Shown: in pieces, positions 1 to 5,580 of the stretch
Layout: each line of letters begins with the position of its first letter
Numbering within the stretch: position 1 is the first letter of the stretch
Source: Verrucomicrobiales bacterium
Lineage (GTDB): Bacteria; Verrucomicrobiota; Verrucomicrobiia; Verrucomicrobiales; DEV007
Length of the DNA stretch: 12,671 bases
Assembly: GCA_007123695.1 (NCBI GenBank)
Contig: SLGN01000328.1
Span: 1 to 12,671 of the forward strand
Direction: 5' to 3'
Program-made: the position numbers and the translations under genes
The notes under the pieces: model-generated
The model's database searches: none
Seen by the model: the letters and a program-made list of their open reading frames with translations, nothing else
Told to the model about the DNA's origin: nothing

Positions 1-537
1 GCCGCCCCCGAAGATCGTCAAGACGTTGCAGTTCGCGAATACTGCCGGAGCCTGCGGAAGCTTTGCGGCTTCGAGCACGTCTCTTCCTGTGTGGTTCTGG
101 AGCCCGACAAGAAGGGAATCAAGTATTTCATGGTCTTCGCCACGAACAGCCCGGTCGGGATCAAGGTCTTCAAGGAAGCGGAGGCCCACGCGGCCTCGCT
201 TCAAGACGAGTTGAAGCACACGAAGGAGTTCGGCGACCAGATCCCGCTCTTTTCTGCGGATGCCATCGAGCCAGTCAGCGCGTCGCTGAGGCAGAGATAT
301 CGCGAGCGTGCCTTTGATCGGGTGATGGAACTCTTCGAAGACCGCGATGAGGTTTCCTACGCGGACGTCTTCTGCAAGGCGATGGCCATGCCCTTGGTGA
401 CCGAGCAGGAGCTGATCGAGTTTCTGGAGGCGCATCCGAGGCTTGAGCTGCAAATGGAAGGCCAACGGCGGAGGAAGCCGAAGGTCGATGGAAGCGATCG
501 TGTGATCAATGTCCGCGACCGCAGTGGAAGATGCTGA
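1..537 (+). CDS. tcmP: TcmP-like (three-Cys-motif partner) protein, C-terminal part only
   Basis: The reading frame is open from the left edge and ends with TGA at 535-537, giving 178 codons of a longer protein whose start lies outside the window. The segment beginning REYCRSLRKLCGF and running through VVLEPDKKGIKYFMVFAT resembles the later part of TcmP proteins: a helix, then 'GF..v.s.vvl.pdk..i.Y.liyaT', then a charged linker. A helical tail of winged-helix appearance follows (VSYADVFCKAMAMPLVTEQEL), where TcmP proteins typically carry a similar 'vsyddl...al..plv.esdl' tail. TcmP proteins have a methyltransferase-like N-terminal fold and often sit next to a three-Cys (Gp37/Gp68-like) partner in mobile or defence islands; neither the catalytic part nor the partner is visible here. 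The gene lies 30 bases before the next one on the same strand, so they are probably co-transcribed. The assignment rests on remembered family pattern. Confidence 0.68.
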   Translation, partial: AAPEDRQDVAVREYCRSLRKLCGFEHVSSCVVLEPDKKGIKYFMVFATNSPVGIKVFKEAEAHAASLQDELKHTKEFGDQIPLFSADAIEPVSASLRQRYRERAFDRVMELFEDRDEVSYADVFCKAMAMPLVTEQELIEFLEAHPRLELQMEGQRRRKPKVDGSDRVINVRDRSGRC

Positions 538-567
538 GGCCCGGAAGATCTTAGCCGGATTTGCCCC

Positions 568-1479
568 ATGACGACGCGCCGCCAGCGGGAGCATTTGAAG
601 ACCCAACTGATCGAGACGGATCGACTCCTCGGGATGGTGTCGGGCGATCCCTTCATGTCAGCGTCTCTGTCCGCGCGGCGCAAGGAAGTCGAGGAGCGCC
701 TTGAATCACTGCCTGTCGGCGAAGTCGAGCCCAGGACGGTTCTCTTTTTCGCAGGCGATCCGGTGCAGGGTTCCAACGGCATCGACGCCACCTTTGCCGG
801 GCAAGTCCTCGTTCCCTTCCAGAACATGGTCATGACCGACTACGCCCACCGTCACCTCGGCAAAGTGGGCAGTCGGGGCCGCCGGTCCGGCGAGTCGCAG
901 TCGCGCCTCCTGCTGACCGGGCTGCCCCGCGGATCCTTCGGACTGGAGTTGACCAAGGCCGAGGGCGACGAACTGTTCGAGGAAGGCCAGCTCGCCGACA
1001 CTCTGGCTCACGTGACGCGCTTAGTGGACTCGGCCGCCCGCAGCGACGAGGACTTCGCCTCCGAGCTGGATGACAACTCCCCAAGGCTCATCCAGAACCT
1101 GAAGGATTTTCTCGGGATCGTCGCCAAAGCCAATGCCTCCTTGATCTTGGAGTCGGGCGACGTTCGCTGTTCGCTCGCGCCGAGGGAAGCTTCGGAAGCG
1201 TTTGACCGGGTGTCGGGGACAGTTTCGAACGAAGAGGAGATCGAGGTGCGGGGTGTCTTTCGAGGGGTTCTGCTCGATTCCTGGCGCTACGACTTCAATG
1301 ACGAGGACGGCCACAGGCTCTCGGGACGCCTCGACGATGAGTTGAGCGTCGAAACCTTCAGCGAGTGGAACCGCGAGTACTTCGACCGCGAGTGTCTCGC
1401 CCGCCTCCTCAAGTCCACAGTAGCGTTCAAGAACGGTCGGTGCCGGACGACCTACCGCTTGCTCGATTTGAATCCTTGA
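568..1479 (+). CDS. Unrecognised 303-residue protein linked to TcmP and STAS-like genes
   Basis: I cannot assign a function. Residues 1-50 are charged and helical and could form a short coiled coil. Residues 57-90 (TVLFFAGDPVQGSNGIDATF, then an aromatic VPFQNMV helix) look like a conserved core. Residues 100-130 contain a basic GSRGRRSGESQSRLLL segment and the turn GLPRGSFGLEL. Residues 140-200 are mostly helical. The C-terminal 80 residues (from about 225) are strand-rich: 'VRGVFRGVLLDSWRYDF' then 'HRLSGRL' and a terminal 'TYRLLDL', suggesting a small beta-barrel. There is no signal peptide or membrane segment, so a cytoplasmic protein is expected. ATG at 568 is the first start after the preceding stop and has no Shine-Dalgarno sequence (GCCCC precedes it). 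The stop lies inside the first copy of a 16-base direct repeat. Gene neighbours suggest a shared role with the TcmP-like and STAS-like proteins. Confidence 0.8.
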   Translation: MTTRRQREHLKTQLIETDRLLGMVSGDPFMSASLSARRKEVEERLESLPVGEVEPRTVLFFAGDPVQGSNGIDATFAGQVLVPFQNMVMTDYAHRHLGKVGSRGRRSGESQSRLLLTGLPRGSFGLELTKAEGDELFEEGQLADTLAHVTRLVDSAARSDEDFASELDDNSPRLIQNLKDFLGIVAKANASLILESGDVRCSLAPREASEAFDRVSGTVSNEEEIEVRGVFRGVLLDSWRYDFNDEDGHRLSGRLDDELSVETFSEWNREYFDRECLARLLKSTVAFKNGRCRTTYRLLDLNP

Positions 1480-1583
1480 GACGCGCTTGATTGCTTCGAC
1501 GATTGGGGATTCCGTAGCCTTCGACAAACCATGACGGTTCTGAATCCCAGCAAGGACGGCGGCGACGTCCTTGAGACGCGCTT
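1473..1583. repeat. Perfect 16-base direct repeat flanking the start of the first STAS-like gene
   Basis: TCCTTGAGACGCGCTT occurs at 1473-1488 and again at 1568-1583, 95 bases apart, with no mismatch. The first copy spans the stop codon of the 303-residue protein gene; the second lies in codons 13-18 of the STAS-like gene, in a different reading frame relative to the first, so shared protein sequence does not explain it. A 7-base core, TGAGACG, recurs at the stop of that gene (1825-1831). The copies could be a regulator site pair, or a scar of duplication or insertion of the stretch between them. Confidence 0.6.
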
Positions 1584-1827
1584 CATGGGAGCCCGATTTC
1601 GCGACGAGATCCGGGCCTTGCTCGACAGCGGCGAGGAGGTGCGGATCGATTTTTCCGGCGTCGGCGCGGTTTCGCACGCCTTCGCCGACGAGTGTTTCGG
1701 CGACCTTTTCTCGGCGTTCGGTCCCGATCTTTTTCGCGAGCGGGTGCGGCTAGCCGCCGCGAACGAGGGCGTGCGTGCGGTGCTGCGGATGGTCTTCGCC
1801 GACAGGCGGAGCAAGGAAGCAGTCTGA
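1531..1827 (+). CDS. STAS-like domain protein (DUF4325 type)
   Basis: A 98-residue single-domain protein. Residues 15-57 carry the signature of STAS-like DUF4325 proteins: an arginine before a glycine (TRFMGARFRDEI), a helix, the strand VRIDFSGV (38-44) and the helix start AVSHAFADECFG (46-57). A further strand (RVRLAAANEG) and a last helix follow, matching the short SpoIIAA/STAS-type alpha/beta fold. DUF4325 proteins are of unknown function; related STAS proteins are anti-sigma-factor antagonists that work by binding partners. ATG 1531 is preferred because it keeps the TRF/GARFR portion; ATG 1585 in the same frame would drop it. No Shine-Dalgarno sequence is seen. A second, shorter STAS-like gene follows after 22 bases. 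Confidence 0.8.
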   Translation: MTVLNPSKDGGDVLETRFMGARFRDEIRALLDSGEEVRIDFSGVGAVSHAFADECFGDLFSAFGPDLFRERVRLAAANEGVRAVLRMVFADRRSKEAV

Positions 1828-1849
1828 GACGAGGGCGGAGACGTGGCCC

Positions 1850-2050
1850 ATGCAGGTCATCGATTTCACTGGGGTCCGCGTAGCCAACAGCTCCTTCGTG
1901 AATGCGCTCGTCAGCGGTCTGTTCGAGCAGCACGGTGAAGCCATCCCGCAAAAGCTGGTCTTCCGCGGCTGCCTGCCCCCGATCCAATCGCTCGTCGATG
2001 CAGCAGTGGCGCTGGGGCTGACGAAGCACGGGGAGCGGGCTAGGCCCTGA
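1850..2050 (+). CDS. Short STAS-like protein (DUF4325 type), N-terminally reduced
   Basis: This 66-residue protein begins almost directly in the conserved centre of a STAS-like domain: VIDFTGVRVANSSFVNALV (3-21), followed by a helix, the strand KLVFRG (35-40), CLPPIQSLVDAAV and LG. The 'DFTGV...SSF.NAL' pattern fits the DUF4325 type. Compared with full-length members it lacks the N-terminal helix and strand of roughly 25-30 residues. The frame is open upstream to 1775 but the extra residues do not resemble the missing part and would overlap the preceding gene. ATG 1850 has GGAG at 1837-1840, nine bases upstream, the clearest ribosome site in this region. It may pair with the preceding STAS-like protein, or may be a decaying copy. 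Confidence 0.65.
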   Translation: MQVIDFTGVRVANSSFVNALVSGLFEQHGEAIPQKLVFRGCLPPIQSLVDAAVALGLTKHGERARP

Positions 2051-2099
2051 ACCCCGGGTGCCTCCCAACGTCCCATCATCGAGCCTGACAGGGAAGTCG

Positions 2100-2237
2100 G
2101 TCCGCGCGGGGATGGTCGCGCAGCCGGAAGACTGCCGCTGGACCGGCTACGGCGAGGCGGTCGGTGGCGGCCGACGTGCGGCGCTGGCCCGCGAGGGGCT
2201 GGGGCGGGCACTGGACGAGTTGTTGCGGGATTTGTAG
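2100..2237 (+). pseudogene. Remnant of a RAYT / IS200-like (Y1) transposase, C-terminal end
   Basis: Read in the frame of 2100, the DNA encodes VRAGMVAQPEDCRWTGYGEA followed by VGGGRRAALAREGLGRALDE and a TAG stop at 2235-2237. This matches the conserved end of REP-associated tyrosine transposases and relatives ('NPVRAGLV..PedYrWSSYGEA...'). The codons just upstream (SSSLTGKS) do not continue the family sequence, and neither the HUH motif nor the catalytic tyrosine region is present, so only about 46 codons survive. No start codon or full-length copy exists in the window. It is a dead element at the boundary between the accessory-looking left segment and the convergent cluster on the other strand. 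Confidence 0.7.
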
Positions 2238-2291
2238 AAGGATGTGATGGGGGAAAGTAGGTGCCACCGCCGGAAGCCAACACGCCCGTCG

Positions 2292-3071
2292 CTACGCGTG
2301 CATCACTTGCCCGCCGTCGATGTTGAGGGTTTGGCCGGTGATGTTGCGGGCGTGGTCGCTTGCGAGGTAGACTGACATGGCGCCAAATTCCTCGGGTTCC
2401 TGCCATCGGGCGAGAGGAGCGACGCGACGGATCTTTTCCCGGGCCCATTCCTCGTAGTCCGTGGAACCGGCCTCGGCCGAGGCGGCGTGCACCGAGCGGT
2501 TCAGATCGGTCCGGACCATGCCCGGGGAGAGGGCGTTGACCCGGATGCCGTGCGGCGCGAGATCTTTCGCCGCGACTTGCGCAAAACTAATCAGCGCGGC
2601 CTTCGCAGCGCTGTAGGGAGGATCGGTCGGCGATCCGATCTGTCCCGCCACCGAGGAGACGAGCAGGACGGACTTGCGCTCGGTCTCTCCGGCGAGAAGA
2701 GCCGGAACGCTGGCGTGCACGGTGTTCACCACCCCCATCAGGGTCACCCCGAGCACGCGGTCCCAATCGGCGGGCTCCATCCTCCAGAAAGGGAAGCCGG
2801 TTTTCCCCGAGCCCACCGCCGCCGCGCAGACGAGGTGATCGATGCGGCGGTCCGCCAAGGCTTCGGAGAGGGGTCCGTAGTCGGCGACATCGAGCGGCAT
2901 CGCTTGGACACGCCCGTCCGCTGCCGAGGCGATGGCTTCGAGAGCTGCGGCATCGCGGTCGAGGGCGAGCACCGAAGCGCCCGCCTCGAGAAAGGCGCGG
3001 GCGATGGCCAGGCCGATGCCGCGCGCCGCTCCGGTGACGAGGGCGGTCTGTCCTTCGAGGGAAATTTTCAT
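2292..3071 (-). CDS. Short-chain dehydrogenase/reductase (SDR), NAD(P)-dependent
   Basis: A 259-residue classical SDR, normal length for the family. It has the dinucleotide-binding motif TGAARGIG (13-20), an acidic residue after strand 2 (LALDRD, D38), which in the family favours NAD(H), DVAD (61-64), catalytic S139/S140 in VSSVAG, Y153 and K157 (YSAAK), and the C-terminal ITGQTLNIDGG. The usual NNAG motif is replaced by CAAA (82-85). The segment FPFWRMEPADWDRVLGVTLMG is typical of SDRs that reduce or oxidise small hydroxy/keto compounds, but the substrate cannot be read from the sequence. It is cytoplasmic. Its ATG overlaps the stop of the DUF2752 gene (ATGA), so it is the last gene of that run and probably translationally coupled. 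It ends 54 bases past the transposase remnant. Confidence 0.92.
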   Translation of the reverse strand: MKISLEGQTALVTGAARGIGLAIARAFLEAGASVLALDRDAAALEAIASAADGRVQAMPLDVADYGPLSEALADRRIDHLVCAAAVGSGKTGFPFWRMEPADWDRVLGVTLMGVVNTVHASVPALLAGETERKSVLLVSSVAGQIGSPTDPPYSAAKAALISFAQVAAKDLAPHGIRVNALSPGMVRTDLNRSVHAASAEAGSTDYEEWAREKIRRVAPLARWQEPEEFGAMSVYLASDHARNITGQTLNIDGGQVMHA

Positions 3072-3484
3072 GGCAGGCAGAGAATCAGGTAGATCCAGTT
3101 GAGCAGCAGCAGCACCCCGGCCGCAGCAGCGTTCCGGACGATGCGGCGGTTCTGCTCGGGGAAAGGCGGCGGTACCGCCCCGGTCCGGTAGCGCCACCAG
3201 CCGCCGAGCATCCAGAAACCGGCGATGCCGACGCCGAGAACGACGGCGGGATTGAAGCGAGCCGCTTCGAGGGGCCTCCCTTCGGCGAGGGCCCGCATTG
3301 CCCGAGTTCCGCCGCAGCCGACGCAGGGGATTCCAAAGACGGTGCGCAGGCCGCAGGCGGGCGGCTTCGCCGGGATCTTCTCGTAGATCCGCGCCGCGAA
3401 GAGCAGGGCGCAGACGGCCGCGAAGGTTGCGACCGGCGCGACGAGCCATTGCACGTGGCGGGAGCGGGGCACGGCCTCTTTCAT
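3068..3484 (-). CDS. DUF2752 family membrane protein
   Basis: A 138-residue protein with three predicted membrane segments (about 12-31, 79-95 and 118-136). The centre has the DUF2752 signature: C44 GLRTVFGIPC (C54) VGC (C57) GGTRAMRALAEGRPLEAARFNPA, that is a cysteine, then a C-x-x-C-G-x-TR motif, then a helix and 'NP'. The family has no established function; the cysteines hint at metal or redox binding. The ATG chosen (3484-3482) overlaps the stop of the upstream gene (ATGA), and the stop overlaps the start of the SDR gene in the same way, so all three genes are likely translated as one coupled unit. An open frame extends further upstream but only as out-of-frame shadow. Confidence 0.85.
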   Translation of the reverse strand: MKEAVPRSRHVQWLVAPVATFAAVCALLFAARIYEKIPAKPPACGLRTVFGIPCVGCGGTRAMRALAEGRPLEAARFNPAVVLGVGIAGFWMLGGWWRYRTGAVPPPFPEQNRRIVRNAAAAGVLLLLNWIYLILCLP

Positions 3485-4470
3485 GGATCGGAAGGCTCTT
3501 CGGCGAGCCGGAGATGGGCCCGCAGCGGCGAACCCGGATCGGCCTCGGACCGGAATTTTCCGCGAAAACGGCTCCGGTCGATCGCTCCTGCCGCGAAGAG
3601 CGAGGACTCGAGTGCGGCGATCCGGTCCGGCGGGACCCCGGGTCCGCCACCGAGCAGCTCGAGCCGCAGCGACGGCTTCGCCAGGCGGGAACGCTCGCAC
3701 ACCTCGTCGTAGTCGCCCACCAGCCGCACGATGCGCTCGAGGTGGACGGGCTCTCCGTCGAGATCGACGGCAAGGAGATCGGGCGACTCGATCTGGCGCC
3801 GGAGCGCCTCAGTCCGCGTCGCGGTGAGATCGACGAGTTCGCCGAAGTCGATTTCGCCCTCGACGATGCACCCTGGAGCTTCGGCGACGAAGACCTCCCT
3901 CTCGGGAGCGTAGAGCCCGCCCTTGGCGTGCCAAGAGCCGTCCCGCCATTCGATCTCGACCGTCTCCATCGCCTCGGGAAAGCGCGTCTCGAAAAGCAGG
4001 CGCGTGAGCGTTTCCAAATCCTCCTCCCGCCGTTTTGCGGCGGCTTCGGCGAAATTCCCCACCGCCGTCAGTACGTCGGCCCGCAGGGATTCGAAGCGTG
4101 CCGCCTCCGCCTCCTCCCGCTGGCGGGCGTAGGGGGTGTTCAGCGAATGGTATTCCGCGAGCAGCACCTCGGCTCCCTTCGCCCCGACGTTGTGCTGCCG
4201 CAAGATCTCCTCGGCCGCAGGCGCGAGCGGATCGCGCAGGCCGCGGAGGCGCTTCTTGAAGAAACCGGCCCGCTCGACGGCGAGGATCTCGATCCCCGGC
4301 TCCGCCCGCAGGGCGATGAGCGCGCCCCGCCACTGGAAGCCACGCACCAGCAGGAAAAGTGTCAGGCTGAGGACAAGCGCCGCCATTGTCGCCGATCCGA
4401 GAACGTAGAGCGTAGAACGCGGCTCGACCGACGTTGGGGGGCTTTTCGGTTTGCGCTTCTTTCCGGACAT
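3481..4470 (-). CDS. Membrane-anchored protein with BON-like segment and possible degenerate OmpA-like end
   Basis: A 329-residue protein. A basic start (KKRKPKS) and one membrane helix (about 22-42) indicate a type II inner-membrane anchor with the rest outside the cytoplasm. Residues 57-112 (AEPGIEILAVE, then LRGLRDPLAP, then EYHSLNTPY) resemble the segment that precedes the OmpA domain in some OmpA-family proteins ('PGi.vl..e..g....v.GLRDPLA...yhSLn'). Residues 118-160 are a charged, coiled-coil-like helix. The end (VHLERIVRLVGDYDEVCERS, then LRLELLGGGPGVPPDRIAAL) has the spacing of an OmpA-like peptidoglycan-binding fold but lacks its usual conserved residues. The likely role is linking inner membrane to cell wall. 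It lies 119 bases after the acetyltransferase gene and overlaps the DUF2752 gene by 4 bases. Family assignment is tentative. Confidence 0.72.
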   Translation of the reverse strand: MSGKKRKPKSPPTSVEPRSTLYVLGSATMAALVLSLTLFLLVRGFQWRGALIALRAEPGIEILAVERAGFFKKRLRGLRDPLAPAAEEILRQHNVGAKGAEVLLAEYHSLNTPYARQREEAEAARFESLRADVLTAVGNFAEAAAKRREEDLETLTRLLFETRFPEAMETVEIEWRDGSWHAKGGLYAPEREVFVAEAPGCIVEGEIDFGELVDLTATRTEALRRQIESPDLLAVDLDGEPVHLERIVRLVGDYDEVCERSRLAKPSLRLELLGGGPGVPPDRIAALESSLFAAGAIDRSRFRGKFRSEADPGSPLRAHLRLAEEPSDP

Positions 4471-4559
4471 GGGTTCGGAATCGTGGGAGGATAGGGTGCG
4501 GATTCGGCGGTGCGGAGATCTTAGGCGAGACGGTTCACGGAATCGAGCGCGAATTGCCT

Positions 4560-4585
4560 CCCCGGGGGGCTGCGGGGGCCCGGGG
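4560..4585 (-). terminator. GC-rich hairpin just after the GNAT gene, possible terminator or processing site
   Basis: On the minus strand, four bases after the GNAT stop, the sequence can form a 7-base-pair stem (CCCCGGG with CCCGGGG) around a 12-base loop. There is no run of T afterwards, so it is not a classic intrinsic terminator. Its position at the start of the only large gap (119 bases) in the minus-strand cluster suggests a partial terminator or RNA stabiliser, with the downstream three genes possibly having their own promoter. This is a weak call in such GC-rich DNA. Confidence 0.3.
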
Positions 4586-4589
4586 TCGT

Positions 4590-5555
4590 TCAGGCGAGCC
4601 AGAGCAAGCCGATCCGCTCCTGAAGGCGGTCGGCCCACCGCTCCTTGTAGGGGGCCGGCATGCCGAGGTCGTAGACGGCGACGCCCTCGTCGGCGCGGCG
4701 CCGGAGGTTCTCGAGCTGGAGCCAGTTCCCGAGGGCGAGTTCGCGGGCTTCTTCGGCGTAGCTCATCTGGAGGCCGCGGTAACGGTCGGCAACGACCCCA
4801 CCAAAAATATGGGCGAGGTCGGCGCCGTCGCGCTTCGCGAAGAGGAGCCGCAAGGCGCCGGTGCGGCGGAGCCCGTGGAGCAGGGCCTCGTAGAAGTCGG
4901 CGTAGGCGGGTTCTTGGAAGATGTCCCCGCCCCGCCTCCATTTGTGGCAGCGCCTCTGGATGGAAAGGATGCGCGGGAGAAGTTCCGCAGGATCTCCCTG
5001 CGACGCATCCTCGAGGACGATGCCGGGCGGGGGATCGGCGAGTCGGCCGGCGTTGCGCCGGAATTTCCGCGACCGCCGTCTCAGCCAGGCTCGGAAGCCG
5101 TCGCCGAGATCGATCTGCATGGATCCGGTTCCGGGCAGTTCGCGGAGGATGCGGCCCCGTCGGCGCAGGGCTCGCGCAGCGGCCCGGTGCATCGCCCCGC
5201 CGCGGACGAGCCCGCCGAGAAGGATGGCGCCGATTTCTTCACCTTCGGCGTCGATGCAGGCGAGAAGGAGGCGGGCGGCGGCGGCCGGAGGTCCGACGAG
5301 GGACGAGCCGAGCATCCACGCGCCCTCGAGCGGGTGGAGGAAGCCGGGTCTGGACCGCTCGGCCAGCGCGAGCCAGGCACCGCTATCCTCCGCGAAAAAG
5401 AGGCGGCGCGCCGGCTCGTTGGCGTGGAGACGGTCGTGGGCGGCGAGCTGCCAGAGCGGACCGGAGCAGAAGGAGCAGACGCCGGGGGTGGCGACGGTGG
5501 CGGCGGCGTGTTCCGCCGCACGCGCCCGGAATTCCGCGGGCTCGAGTCGGTTCAT
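4590..5555 (-). CDS. GNAT acetyltransferase, BioF2-like (Acetyltransf_6)
   Basis: A 321-residue protein with a recognisable BioF2-like GNAT domain in the C-terminal half. The typical basic motif SRKFRRNAGRL (162-172) is followed by a helix, W206/GGDIF (209-213), FYEALL, the strand LRLLFA (235-240), the acceptor/CoA region AHIFGGVVADRYRGLQMSY (248-266), GNWLQLENL (276-284) and the signature YDLGMPAPYKERW (295-307). Members transfer acyl or amino-acyl groups in polysaccharide, peptidoglycan or lipid modification; the substrate here is unknown. The N-terminal half is more divergent but contains C27-x2-C30-x9-H40-x3-H44, a possible metal site. It lies 25 bases after the HtrA gene on the same strand and is followed by a GC-rich hairpin. 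Confidence 0.85.
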   Translation of the reverse strand: MNRLEPAEFRARAAEHAAATVATPGVCSFCSGPLWQLAAHDRLHANEPARRLFFAEDSGAWLALAERSRPGFLHPLEGAWMLGSSLVGPPAAAARLLLACIDAEGEEIGAILLGGLVRGGAMHRAAARALRRRGRILRELPGTGSMQIDLGDGFRAWLRRRSRKFRRNAGRLADPPPGIVLEDASQGDPAELLPRILSIQRRCHKWRRGGDIFQEPAYADFYEALLHGLRRTGALRLLFAKRDGADLAHIFGGVVADRYRGLQMSYAEEARELALGNWLQLENLRRRADEGVAVYDLGMPAPYKERWADRLQERIGLLWLA

Positions 5556-5580
5556 CGGCGGCGCCGCGGGCGTCGGGGCG

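Noticed and set aside
2160..2175. Small hairpin GTCGG-loop-CCGAC as a terminator between convergent genes
   Set aside because: The stem is only five pairs, has no T-run and lies inside the transposase remnant coding sequence.
2292..3773. SDR read as a 493-residue fusion
   Set aside because: Residues before MKISLEGQTALVTG are shadow of the DUF2752 gene, and the ATGA overlap gives a standard 259-residue SDR.
3484..4941. Longer versions of the BON/OmpA-like and DUF2752 frames extending upstream
   Set aside because: The extra residues are low-complexity RPA-rich sequence that overlaps the GNAT and anchor genes; the chosen starts give a membrane anchor and ATGA overlaps.
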